A stretch of 64,000 nucleotides of DNA from Trema orientale (lineage: Eukaryota; Streptophyta; Magnoliopsida; Rosales; Cannabaceae). Each line of letters begins with the position of its first letter. The first letter of the stretch is position 1. Under the pieces are notes generated by a model. The model worked only from the letters and a program-made list of their open reading frames with translations. It was not told the DNA's origin and did not search any database. The position numbers were made by a program, and so were the translations under genes. The stretch is taken from contig JXTC01000222.1 of NCBI GenBank assembly GCA_002914845.1, positions 169,785 through 233,784 on the forward strand, written 5' to 3'. This document shows positions 39,886 to 51,320 of this stretch, one piece after another.

Positions 39886-40168
39886 TGTCAAAGCAAATTT
39901 GTGCTTTTACCTTCAACGAATCTAGGCACATTATTTTGTATATTCTTAGCAATTTTACTCATTCATTGTTTATTGTATAGACTCTCTAACTGTATATTTT
40001 CTAGGAAGTGCTTAACTGTATTTTATTATAATTGTTCCAACAGCAGGACATGTCATTATATCTTTTCATGTACAGATTATTTCTCAACTATAAATAAAGG
40101 AGGTCTATCTCAATTGAGACAGAACCCATTTCAGTAATATTTATTTGGTATATTTGATTGTATTGACA
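39886..40168 (+). repeat. 3' LTR of the outer Copia element
   Basis: 283 bp, TGTCAAAG to TTGACA, followed by the right-hand AGTAT duplication. Confidence 0.85.
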
Positions 40169-40173
40169 AGTAT

Positions 40174-41394
40174 ATGTACACTTTGGCTCTCGGTTGCTCT
40201 CGATTCCTCTCTGTTGCTATCGGTTCCTTTGTTGGCTTCTCTTTGTATATATTTGCCATCTATTATCTTTTTGGGTTTGTTGCTCTCCTGTGTCTTAGAT
40301 AATTTTTATTTGTATCTAAAATTGTTTTTTTTTCCTATTATTATTTTAGGCATTTTTATTAATATCAAATTAGGGTTTTTTTTTTAAAATTAATTTAGGC
40401 TTTTTTTATTAATTACAATTTGGGGTTCCGTTTTAATTAATGCATGCTTCTTGAGTAATCTGAAATTAGATTTTTCTTTTATTACTGTATAGTTTTTTAA
40501 TTAATCTGAATTTGAGATTTTTTTCATTAATGTATGCTTTTTTCATTAATCTGAAATTGGTATTTTTTATTTATTAATGTATGCTTTTTTGATTAATCTG
40601 AAATTGGGGTTTTTTTTTAATTAATGTATGCTCTTCATTAATTTCTATTTGTAATTCTGTTACTGTTGCAATCTACACTTTCATTTCTATCTCTCTAGTC
40701 TATCACTCTGATTTGATTTCTAGCTCTCTCGGCAATTCTCTTATTTTACTGTCAATGTCTCTCTAATTTGATTTCCGTCTCTCTGCTTATGGCCCTATTA
40801 TTTTGTGGTTTATATGTGTTTCTCTATTTATTTCATGACTAACTTTTATAAACCATTTTTGAACATACGAACTCTAATTTTCATATGGTTTATTTTAACA
40901 AAATTAATAGTTTAATAATTGAGTTTCTAATGAATTAGATTGAAATTTCCTTAAACGCTAATGGGTATTTCCTCTAAATGAATTAGATACACGAGATATT
41001 TATCTTAGTGTAAAGTTTGAAACCATTTGAGAACCAAATGTTGAAATCTAAGTAGGTGGTTCGTTTAGAATTTTGCAAATTAAGTATGTATTCAAGTTTT
41101 TATCTAAAATTATTAAAATTCACAGTTTTGACTTTTAGGTCGTAAAAGTTAAAACATCATTGAATAATTCATACAATGGAAAGCTAAAAGAAAAAAAAAA
41201 AACGAAAGACTTACTCCTAACTAGAGAACGTTGGATTGCCATTTAAGGGCCCAAAAATAGACTCTATTGTGTTCGTTCTAATGGTCAAGACTTCGGCTTT
41301 TTTTTTTTTTTGGTTAATTTTTGGTTAATCATCGTAGACAAGACTTCGTTATTCATCTGTACTTGATGTGTTCGCTTACCAAGGCTATTTGGTT
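40174..41394. other. Flank of the outer Copia insertion, right side
   Basis: No gene was recognised. It holds a T-rich minisatellite (40380-40640) and, at about 40915-41149, a decayed segment resembling the tail of the long-LTR family ('ccttaaacgctaatgggtat', then AAAATTCACAGTTTTGA and TTAGGTCGTAAAA). The rest to 41394 is unremarkable AT-rich DNA ending in the left CTATTTGGTT duplication of the next element. Confidence 0.45.
40380..40640. repeat. Degenerate minisatellite, period about 50-60 bp
   Basis: About four to five units alternate ATTAATGTATGCTTTTTT with ATTAATCTGAAATTGG-TTTTT. Copies diverge by small length changes in the T runs. Confidence 0.65.
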
Positions 41395-44166
41395 GGAAAA
41401 TTGACGTAAATAGCCTATTTTTGAGGCATTTAGACTATTTTAAACAAATTTTTCAAAATAACTTTTCTAGAGTAATTTAGAAAAACAAAAGTCCAAAATG
41501 CTCTCCAATTATAGTATGTTGTGATTATATTTTATTATATTTTTTGTAATAAAAAATTTGAAAACTATAAACCCACTACCAACCCCATCACTGTAAACCC
41601 CACTACGAAAGTAGTGTTAATTACGTAGATTAATTGACTATCATTTGTTACGGTTTATCACATATTTGTGATGAGGTGTCACAGTTGAAGCATGTTCTCT
41701 CTAATTTTGAACTGTCATTCTATCATATATTACCCAGCTGTCACAAAATGTATGACTCTAACATATATAATATCTCAGGCAAACTGGATATATTTAATAA
41801 AAGTTATCATAAACTAGAAACTTGAGTACATATAACTAGGATAAAAAAATGCAACAACAAAAGTGGGTATGAATTAGTGTTACAACCCGTCGCATATTTG
41901 TGCCAAGGTATCATATTTGAAGCACGTTCTCTATAATTTTGAACTGTCATTTATTACCGCCCGTTACAAATGTATGACTCTAAGTTATATTAAAATATGT
42001 AATATCTCAAGTAAGATGGATATATTTAATAAAAGTTGATCATAAACTTAAAACTTGGGTATATATATCTGGAATACTAAAATACAGCAATGACAATCTG
42101 CTAGTTTCGTTATTAACCTTTGACTATCACAAAATATATAATGCTACGTCACAAATTGTCTGATTCTCTGTCACAATAATCAATCACAGATTCCAAAACA
42201 ACACTATTCGTACACCACTTGTACAACGACTCTCTAGTCCATGATTGATTATACATAACAGGATCGAATAATTATAAGTCTGCCTATTGTGTCCACCTTA
42301 GCCGGAATGTGAGCATCTTTGTCTAGGAGCATCTTCATCATTTAAGGGTATCCTTTTATTCTTAGGCCTATTAGCTGATCTAGCTCGCACAAGTAGTGGT
42401 TTCACCACACGACCTTTTATCTCATCTGGGATTGGAACCAAAATACCCGTAGTCTTCGTTCCATGATAGTTATTGTGGTCCTATTTATTATTGTAATTTA
42501 GAAAAACAACAACATTGCCCATATCTGTAAAACATAAAATTTAAAAATTTAATACGGATAAGCAACTACCCAACAATTATGTGACATGAACTCATAATGT
42601 TCATAAAGATACAAACCAAATATAGACTATTAGTTAGAATAACGTAACTGCCTGGTACAAAAATACTCTGTATCATGCATACTCCACATTTTTTTTTTAT
42701 ATTAAAGTAAATTTACATACACTGGCTTTCTCTAAAGCAAACATAAATATCAAACTATGACATATTATGTCAAATCTGTGATAAATAGTCACAGTCAGAT
42801 CTGGGACCATTATGTCAACATAGATCTAGTGACTAACAGATCTATACCCAATTACTTCTACTATCTTCCATAAAGCAACTACCCAATATATTATGTGACA
42901 GAAACTTACAGTGTTCATAAAAATGCAAACTAAATATTGACTGTCAGTCATAATAATATGACTGCTTGTCACAAAACTTACATACTCTGCATCACATATA
43001 GTCATATAGAAACACATACTCTACGTTCTTTTTTTATTAAAATAAACTTAGATATACTGGCTTCTTCTAAAGTAAAAATAAATTTCAAATTATGATGTAC
43101 TATGTCTACGCGTCACAAATTTGTGACAAATAATCACAGTCAGATCTGGATCTATTACGTCGACATAGATCTGGTCGGATATGGTGATTAACATATCTAT
43201 ACCCAGTTACTTCTACCATCTTTCATACCTAGTAACCTCCAGTAAGAACAATTAAGTGACCACCAAATGAGACGATGCGAGAGTGAGAGCGAGAGACTAA
43301 GACATCATATAGAGCTACGGTGGTCGAAGTTATAGTTGCTAGAGTTGACGCAGAGGGAAGATGGAGCTATGGTCGAGAGAGAGAGAGATGAAGAGTGAGA
43401 GATACAAAAATAGAAATCAATGAAAAAGGAGACAGAGTACAAGTGGGAAGGAAAACATTGAGGAAAAGAGAGGAGGGAATATATTTGTGTATCCATAGTA
43501 CACCTAATATAAAGATCAAACTATGACATACTATGTCTTCGTGTCACATATTTGTGATAAATGGTCACAGTCAGATCTGAGTCCATTATGTCCACATAGA
43601 TCTGGCCAGATCTAGTAACAGATCCATACCTAGATATTTTTACCATCTTCTATAAAGAAACAATTACTCAGTTACCTCCAGTAAGAACAGATCGGCAACC
43701 AAAAAAAACACATACCTCTTCTTCATAGAATCAATGTGACTAAATAAGACGATGTGAGAGTGAGAGCGAGAGACTAAGCCATCATATGACAAAACCAGAC
43801 AGCAATATGGGCAGACGACAATAGAGCTATGGTGGCCAGAATTGATGCAACGGGAATATGCAGCTATGGTCGAGAGAGAGATGGAGGGTGAGAGCTATGA
43901 GAATGGGAATAAATGGAGAAGGAGATAGAGTACGAGTGAGAGTGAATATATTGGGGGAAAAGTGAAAAGGGAATATATCTACGTATTCACAGACCACAGT
44001 GCACCTAAAAAGAAAATATTTGCAGTAGGGCATATTCGAAAAGTTGAATGTTTCTCTCTCCAAAATGAGCTAAAATTGTCAGAAATTTGATCTAGATAAG
44101 TCATTTTGAAAAATCGGTTTAAAAAAGTCCAAATGCTTCAAAAATGGGCTATTTGTCTCAATTTCC
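41395..44166. mobile_element. Non-autonomous Mutator-like element with perfect 10-bp target duplication
   Basis: The 2772-bp element starts GGAAAATTGACGTAAATAGC and ends in the complement of GGAAATTGAGACAAATAGCC. The terminal inverted repeats extend about 90 bp with a shared TTTTTCAAAAT-ACTT core and are roughly 80 percent alike by eye. Both ends are flanked by CTATTTGGTT (41385-41394 and 44167-44176), a 10-bp duplication. Long inverted repeats plus a 9-10-bp duplication are the signature of the Mutator superfamily. No transposase or captured gene is evident. The interior is made of duplicated blocks: a pair at about 41640-41860 and 41880-42090, three copies of a CACAGTCAGATCTG block (about 42790, 43140 and 43570), and two copies of a GAGAG-rich block (43265-43455 and 43735-43950). 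Confidence 0.75.
42770..43660. repeat. Three copies of a CACAGTCAGATCTG block
   Basis: Copies near 42770-42900, 43110-43230 and 43540-43660 each run from a TTTGTGA(C/T)AAAT motif through CACAGTCAGATCTG, a 'ATTATGTC-ACATAGATCTGG'-like segment and TACTTCTACCATCTT. The spacing (about 350-430 bp) and the following GAGAG-rich segments show that a larger unit was duplicated in tandem inside the element. Confidence 0.7.
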
Positions 44167-44176
44167 CTATTTGGTT

Positions 44177-44574
44177 TGGTAGTAAGTGGCGGCATATTAG
44201 AGTGGAGAATGTGCTCTGTAGTTTTGGGCTAGAATTGGTTAAATAGGTTCTCTCGCCGTCCCAGTTGGATTGTTCAGATAAGGCCTTGTGTTTTGAATTC
44301 ACTCTTTTCGTGACTGTCCTTTGTGAAAAATGTCTGGGCTCACAGGAATTCTAAGTTCCATTCAAATAGAAGCATTGATCCAATTAGCATGCTGAATTCT
44401 GTCAACAATACAATACAGTATCTGAACATCTTTAGAGCAGAATGCCCTTAATACTTAATTCCGAGGAATCTTTCCCCTAACATCTTCTCCTCTGGACCAA
44501 TCCTAGACCAAGTCACAAATGTATTTTTTATTAATGCAACGTTCTGAGACCAACAAAAAAAAAAAAAAGAAAAG
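44177..44574. other. No feature recognised
   Basis: About 400 bases of mixed composition between the MULE and the RNase H-like fragment. It might be the upstream part of the same decayed coding sequence, but no motif was identified. Confidence 0.35.
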
Positions 44575-44850
44575 AAAAGCTTGCGTTGCGGTGGTTGGCT
44601 GAGACGAACGTAATAATGTGGTACTTCTGACCTCTAAATTTCTCGCTGTTATAGCTCGCCATTGGAAGCTGAACTTCGTGGTTTGGAGCATGCGCTATTG
44701 TTATGCTTGGGCTGTGGTTTTTTTTTGCTCAGATGAAAAGAATTGGGCTGTGGTTGTATGCAGGTGACTTACTTGATAGATTCCTAGGAGGTAGTTAATG
44801 CTATGGCATCTAACTGTGAAGCTATGGGTTGGTCTCTTTTCCTTTCTTTT
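44575..44850 (+). pseudogene. Decayed plant RNase H-like (RVT_3) domain fragment
   Basis: Plus-strand frames give, in order, DERNNVVLLTSKFLAV, then PLEAELRGLEHALLL, then YLIDS followed by a stop and EVVNAMASNCEAMGW. These match successive strands and helices of the RVT_3 RNase H-like family common in plant LINE-type elements and in many single-domain plant proteins: R-D-x-x-G-x-V, the A/S-x-x-AE-x-x-AL helix with its catalytic Glu (here in EAEL), and the E/I-S/D-D-S-x-x-VVN strand-helix. At least one stop (at about 44783) and two frame changes separate the pieces. It is a relic, not a gene; whether it came from a LINE or a host gene cannot be told. Confidence 0.45.
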
Positions 44851-44909
44851 TGTTTTTACTTTCAGTTATGGTATCAGGGCCAATTTTCTACTGTTTGGGT
44901 TCTAAGATC

Positions 44910-45398
44910 ATGTTTGGTATACTGTATAATAACACTAGATATATTGTATTAATTAAACATAATATTATATTTTATTGTACTTTTCTATTATATTATTTAA
45001 TACGACATCAAAATTTAATACAATACAAATAAAATTATCTAATATAAAATAAAATATCTGTATTACACTCTATGACATAATTTTAACTTTAACGTATTAT
45101 AGTACAATACTCACTCAAAAGTCGTACTTTTCTAAATTTATACTTGAAAAGTGGCTTTTTTTAAATAAATTGATAAAAAATGATAATTTTACAAGTGGTA
45201 TTTTCCTAAATATTTTTTGGGGATGGTATTTTTTCTAAGTGAATTTTTAAAAATGGTAGTTTTCAAAATTAACTTTTTAATACAACATGTTAATACAATG
45301 CAAAACTAAATATAGTACTACAATAGAATAATACAATATAATTCAATCCAATACGATACATCACAATACAACACAATACAATACAGCGTACCAAACAT
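44910..45398. mobile_element. Foldback MITE-like element
   Basis: The ends are inverted copies: ATGTTTGGTATACTGTAT at the left and the complement of ATGTTTGGTACGCTGTAT at the right (two mismatches in 18). AT-rich sequence full of TAATACAA words lies between. A segment at about 45110-45275 resembles the GTGGTATTTTCCTAAATATT short repeats of the long LTRs, suggesting that a piece of that LTR inserted or was captured. No coding sequence; the target duplication is not clear, so superfamily is not assigned. Confidence 0.5.
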
Positions 45399-45489
45399 AG
45401 CCTTTAACATTGGTACTCATACTCTTCCTGCTTAGGCCTTTAGGCTCCGTGTTTCTGGGACTTTCTCTCTTTGGGAGGTAAATCCTAGT

Positions 45490-46001
45490 TGTTTCTGTTT
45501 AATTTACATAATTGATTGTTAAACCAAATACAATCCTAGGATCTATCACTCTAAATTGTCAGGAAAAGATTTCTTGATAGAAACACGTGACTAACCTGAA
45601 TCCATTGAGTTTGACAGCAAAGGATGAGATCACGTAAGCAGAAACAATCAATTAATTAGAGCCTGAGGGTAGAAGGTCTTCCACAGCCAGAATACTCTAT
45701 GTATGCTCAATGAGATCTCTCTCTATTGATGGAGGTAGAGAAGAAGAGCACACGTTCTATTTGGCTCAAGGATTAAAACTCTATAGTTATGTCCTTATAT
45801 ACTAGTAACCAATAGAGACCCCATCAATCCTTATAAGACTAGGATTAGGTAACCATATATTGCAGAGTCCACACTAAATAGGTAATTTTCTGAGCCCTCA
45901 ATTAGATCACTTAATGGCCCCACTTAATTAGACAGCCCTAATATTATATAATTGTGATAAAAATTGTGGCCCACAAATTAGGTTACACGAGTAACCCAAT
46001 A
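45490..46001 (-). repeat. 3' LTR of the minus-strand Copia element
   Basis: 512 bp, matching 51594-52099 along its full length with roughly 50 scattered differences by eye. Confidence 0.85.
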
Positions 46002-49000
46002 ATCTCCCACTTAGACTACATAAGTTTTTCCTGAGATAATTATACAATATAAACTTGAGTATGCGCTTTATTGCTGCCTGTCAAGAAATTACTCCTTAAG
46101 ACAATCTGAACTATCTTGTACATCAACATGAAACTAAAGCGGTCTTTATTGCACTTAGCTCGGTAATTAAACCCATTAATAATTATCAAATCAATATACG
46201 CAATGACACAGATCAAGTATGGATGTGTGGCATAGAAATTACACGAAAAGTGATCTTATATGCCTATTTCCATTTGGTCCTTCTTTATAATTCCAATGAA
46301 TCAACCTTAGTCTTTCAATTTATGCAAAACCCCAACTTTCAAACAGCAGATAGAAAGAAAATAAAATATAAATTCAGAGTATAAAAAAAACCATCACTTT
46401 ATTGATATATAATAACAAATACGTCTGTTACAAAAGAACTCATAAAATCTAACTCCCACTAATCCTAAATATCTTTAAATGGTACAATACCCATATGAGC
46501 AGTGTGCTTATGAAACACCTTAGGTGTTAGACTTTTGGTGAGTGGATCCACCAATATGGAGTTAGTTCCGATATGTTCTATAGACACTAGGTGACTCTGA
46601 ACTCTTTCTTTAACAATTAGAAACTTAATATCTATGTTTTAGACTTTGACAAGCTTCTATTGTTATTAGAATATAGAACAGCGGCTCTATTATCACAGTA
46701 AATCTTTATTGGCTTTTCAATGCCATCGACAATTCACAGCCCAGAAATAGAATTCCGCAACTATATTCCTTGTTTTGATGCCTCATGACAAGCTATAAAC
46801 TCTACCTCCATAGTGGAAGAAGCTGTGAGTGTCTGCTTAGCACTCTTCTATGATATAGCTCCTCCAGCAAGTAGGTAAATATACACTGAAGTGGATCTCT
46901 TACTATCTAAGCATCCAGCATAATCGGAGTCAGAATACCCCACGATCTCCAAATGATCAGATCTCTGATAAGTGAGCATGTAATCTTTTGTTCTCTGTAA
47001 ATACCGTAAAACCCTCTTTGCTGCTGTTCAGTGATCCATAACAAGGTTGCTTAAATATCTACCTAATACTTCAACTATGTACGCTATATCTGGAGCTACA
47101 CACCTGAGCATATATCAGATTCCCTACTGCAGATGCATAAGGGATCTTTTGCATTTCTTTAGCTTCAAACTCATTCTTGGAGCATTGAATGAGACTGAAT
47201 TTATCACCCTTAGCAATGGGTATATCTCCTGGGGTATATTTGCTCATGTCAAACCTATCAAGCACCTTCTCGATATAGTTCTTTTGTGATAATCCAAGAA
47301 TACCCTGAGAGCGATCTCGGTATATTTTATTCCCTAATACAAAAGAGGCATCCCCAAGATCTTTCATCTCCAATTTGTTTGATAGAAATCTCTTGGTTTC
47401 GTGCAATAAGCCTATATCATTGTTTACCAAAAGTATGTCATCGATATATAAGACTAGGAAGATACATTTGTACCTACTGAACTTGTGATAAATGCATCCA
47501 TCTACTGAATTTTTCTCAAAACCAAAAGAGGAAATAACTTGATGGAACTTATGATACCATTGACGAGATGTTTATTTGAGACCATAGATGGATTTATTTA
47601 GTTTACAGACCATAGACTTTGGATCTCAAGTTACAAAGTTTTCTAGCTGTACCATATAAATTGTTTCCTCAATATCACCATTGAGAAATGCAGTCTTTAC
47701 ATCCATCTGATGTAGCTCTAGATCAAAATGAGCTACTAGTGCCATAATTATTCTGAAAGAGTCTTTCGAAGAAACTGGAGAGAAAGTCTCTTTATAATCA
47801 ATGCCTTCTTTCTGAATAAAATCCTTGGTAACTAGACGAGCCTTATATCTCTCGATATTACCTTTAGAATTCCTTTTGGTTTTAAAAATCCATTTACAAC
47901 TAATGGGTTTCTTTCCTGCTGACAATTCGACGAGTTCCCAAACGTCATTGTCTTTCATGGATTTCATCTCATCCTCTATGGCAGCGATCCACTGTTGGGA
48001 TTTTGAACTTTGTTTGACTTGAGTGAAATTGATTGGATCATTTTCCACTCTTATATCAAACTCATGTTCTAGGAGATAGACGATGTAATTATCCAGAATC
48101 CCATTTCTCCTTTCCCTAGTAGATCTCCTTAATGGCACTTCCTCTTGAGGTTGCTCTTCAGGAGCAACTTCCTCATGTGGGACATGGAGTTACAGAATAT
48201 TGTCTTGAATTTCTGGACTTACTTCTTGAATAATGTCAGGCAAAGAAGCCTAATCACCTTCAATAGTAACTGTAGGAAGAGAAACAAATTCCTCTTCAAA
48301 GACAATATTCCTAACCTTATCTCCCCCCCTCCCCAACCTCAATATCCTCAAGGAATTTCACATTACCCGTCTCGAAAAAGGACCTGTGATCATAAAATTT
48401 GAAACCTCTGGATCTTTCAACGTAGCCAACAAAATAGCAGATTATTATTCTTGAGTTCAGTTTTTTTTCATGTGGCCTATATGACCTTGCCTCAGCTGGA
48501 CAACCCAAAATATGTAAGTGCTTAATGCTAGGCTTCTTGCCTGTCCATAGTTCATATAGGATTTTAGTTACTGATTTGCTAGGTACTCTGTTGAGTATAT
48601 AAACTGCAGTCTTTAATGCTTCTTCTCAGAGTGATTCAGGTAAGGAAGAATGACTGATCATATTCCTCACTATGTCCTTAAGTGTTCGGTTTCATCGCTC
48701 AGCAATACCATTCATGCTAGAAAAGTTTACCAGGTCTATCGTACCTATCGTAGTATTCACCACCATGATCGGATTTGACGGCTTTAAGTTTCTTATCGAG
48801 TTGATTTTTAACTTCGGCTTTGAAAGCTTTAAATACGTCCACGGATTGAGACTTCTCATGAATTAAATATAGGTACCCATAATGAGAGTAATCGTCTATG
48901 AATGTGATGAAATACTGCTGGCCATTCTATGAAGTCGTAGGGAATAGACCGCAGATATCAGTATATATCAGTTCTAAGACACCATAATTCCTATTGGCAC

Positions 49001-50560
49001 CTAATTTACGTACATTTGCCTGTTTTCCTCTAATGCAATCAATACAAACTATGAAGTCTGTGAGGTCAAGTGGGTCAGGAATTCCATTTGACACAAGACG
49101 TTGTATTTTCTATTTAGAGATGTGTCCTAATCGCTTGTGCCATAACATAGAGGAATTCTCATTGGTTTTGCATTTTGTACCACGTTTCTCGACATGCAAA
49201 GTTTCATTAATTGAGGTAATAGTGTCGACTTTATATAGGTTATCAATCAAAGTACCAGTTGCAATAATATTAGTATTTTGAAAAAGACTAAATTTATTAT
49301 TTCCAAATGAACAAAAATAACTGGATTTGTCCAATACTGAAATAGAAATTAAATTCTGTCTAAATGATGGTACAACAAATGTCTCATCTAAATCTAGAAA
49401 TAAACTGGAACCTAATTGCAACCTAAATAGACCTATTGCCTCTATTGTGGCTATATCGCCGTTGCCCACATAGATGTATCTTTCAGCATCACTTGGCGGA
49501 CGGCTCCTCAGACAACTCTGTATAGATATACTTATATGAGTAGTGGTACCAGTATCCACCTACCAAGTATGATTGGGTACAGAAGCAAAATTAACTTCAG
49601 AACAGACAAAATTAAGAAGCTTACCCTTCTTGACACGCCAGACGGCATACTTGGGACATTCCTTCTTCATATGTCCTGCCTTCTTGCAGAAGAAACAAGC
49701 TGAATCCTCATCTTGTTTCTTTTTCACTTTAGTATGTGAAATCCCAGATACAGCCCCTTTATCCTTAGTCCTTTTTCTTTTCTTATCTTGAGAGGCTGTT
49801 ACTAAGTGAGCACTCTCTATCCTATCTCGCTTCAATCTATCCTCTTCTTGCACATACTGAGATATGAGCTCATTAAGAGTCCATTTTTCTTTCTAGGTGT
49901 TGTAACTCACTTTAAATTGACCGAATTGTGGTAGAAGAGATAGTAAATCTAATTGCATGAGCAAGTTATCCGACAGCTCTAACTTAAGTACCTTTCATTT
50001 TGAAGCTAGATTAGACATCTTCATGATGCACTCTCTGATGGTCCCTTTACCTTTATAACGCATAGCAAGTAAATTGCTCAACATAGTACTTGTTTCTGCC
50101 TTTTCATTCTTTTGGAAACGTTCCGCAATTACGTCAAGGAACGTCTTAGCATTATCAATCTCTGGCACAGTGCCTCTAATGATCTCAGGTATGGAATATT
50201 TCATGATCATAATACTCGTGCGATTAGAACATTCCCACTGCTCAAAATTCTTAACATCCATATCAGAACTTTCATCCGTAAGAGTAGTAGGTTGTTCTTT
50301 CCTGAGTACAAGGTTCAGATCTATACAACCGTGCACAATCATAACGTGCTCTTTTCACTTCTTGAAGTTTGTGCTGTTAAGCACAGGTATTAAATTCAAA
50401 TTAGCAGATATGCTTGAAGCAGAAACTGAACAGAGAACAAAAGTAAAAATAACAACTCACATTAAAATATGTCACAAACTAAGCATACAATAATGAGATA
50501 CACTAGCATGATATAAACATATAAAGTAGGCTCCCATTACAAGATACCCAGAACAACATC

Positions 50561-50757
50561 AATAAGCCTTCCTTTGGGCCGACTTATTAACTTGTAAGTG
50601 GTACATTTCAGTGCAGTAATCAAATATTGACAGTAAATCTTCCTTTGGGCCGATTTATTGTCCACATGAAAACTTAATAACCATCATACATTTATTACTG
50701 CAGGTATACCCATTATTCGGCCAAATAATCACCTTCCTTTAGGCCGGTAATTATTCG
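50561..50757 (-). other. Three hairpins with one shared loop in the Copia 5' leader
   Basis: On the minus (element-sense) strand three hairpins share the 12-nt loop GGCCCAAAGGAA, the last with one change (GGCCTAAAGGAA). Loops lie at 50569-50580, 50640-50651 and 50734-50745. The stems differ in sequence: about 10 bp around AATAAG/CTTATT, 11 bp GACAGTAAATC/GATTTATTGTC, and about 12 bp around AATAAT-ACC/GGT-ATTATT. In hairpins 1 and 3 the mismatches are C-A on the plus strand, which become G-U pairs in minus-strand RNA. The second stem has one true mismatch. They sit about 220-420 nt upstream of gag in the leader, where packaging, dimerisation or translation signals of retroelement RNA usually lie. 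Function is inferred from position and structure only. Confidence 0.6.
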
Positions 50758-51178
50758 CTTGAACAATAAATACACAGACATTCAAATATTTCAAAATAAA
50801 TAAATCTATGCAATAGAGGTTACTTTGGCAACATATTGTTTCAACTCATCTATTTCAAAATATTTAAACAAATAGTGCAAGGAAAATAATAACTAAAGTA
50901 TCCAAAATATTAAACTGAAAATTTCAATGCACAAATGTTTATGAATGACCGACTGAGTTTTAAGCACTTTTATCAACTCTTAAAGCCAAATAGAGTTTTC
51001 AATGGGTAAAGTATTAGTCGTACTGAAGCTGGGTTGAGAAAACAAAATTGATTGATTAAGTTTCAGGTTAGAACTTCTTGAATTAGGTCGAAAACAACTC
51101 GATTCTACCCAAAACTAAGACCATGAATCTCAATTAGGTCAAAAAACGACCTGAAAAAAAAAAAAGGTGAACCCAAGT

Positions 51179-51320
51179 GGTGGCACTGCGGTGCCACCGT
51201 GACCGTAAGGGTGACGCTGTGGTGCCAGTTGCGTGGCACTGCGGCGCCACCGCGGCTTCAGTGTGGCGCTGCAGCGCCATTGATTGGTGCCGCAGTGCCA
51301 GCTCTCTGTTCTGGGCGCCG
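51179..51320 (-). repeat. GC-rich palindrome cluster in the Copia leader
   Basis: About 140 bases at markedly high GC in AT-rich DNA contain iterated TGGC-CTGC-G-GCCA motifs. GGTGGCAC/GTGCCACC forms an 8-bp stem with a 4-nt loop at 51179-51198, and TGGCGCTGCAGCGCCA at 51264-51279 is a perfect 16-bp palindrome. Three further imperfect copies lie at about 51220, 51232 and 51310. It lies in the leader of the minus-strand Copia, some 300 nt after the primer site. Confidence 0.7.

Larger units (their letters stand above)
23141..40168 (+). mobile_element. Outer Ty1/Copia element, split by a nested Sirevirus
   Basis: This Copia fossil has LTRs 23141-23425 and 39886-40168 (TGTCAAAG to TTGACA), flanked by the 5-bp duplication AGTAT (23136-23140 and 40169-40173). 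A primer site TGGTACCAGAGCC begins right after the 5' LTR at 23426. Parts on the plus strand: gag with a zinc knuckle (24.3-24.43 kb, CYSCNEYGH), protease (YIDSGAPNHM, about 24.57 kb), the pre-integrase zinc domain (WHKRLGHPN, about 24.97 kb), integrase core before and after the nested insertion (25.1-25.23 and 37.45-37.9 kb), reverse transcriptase (38.3-39.1 kb) and RNase H (39.15-39.85 kb). The polyprotein is clearly broken, with many breaks. LTRs differ at roughly 30 or more sites by eye, so the insertion is millions of years old. The purine tract GAGGGAGGG precedes the 3' LTR. Confidence 0.85.

Noticed and set aside
44866-44885. TATGGTATCAGGGCC, like a primer-binding site
   Set aside because: No LTR end abuts it and the following sequence has no retroelement coding.
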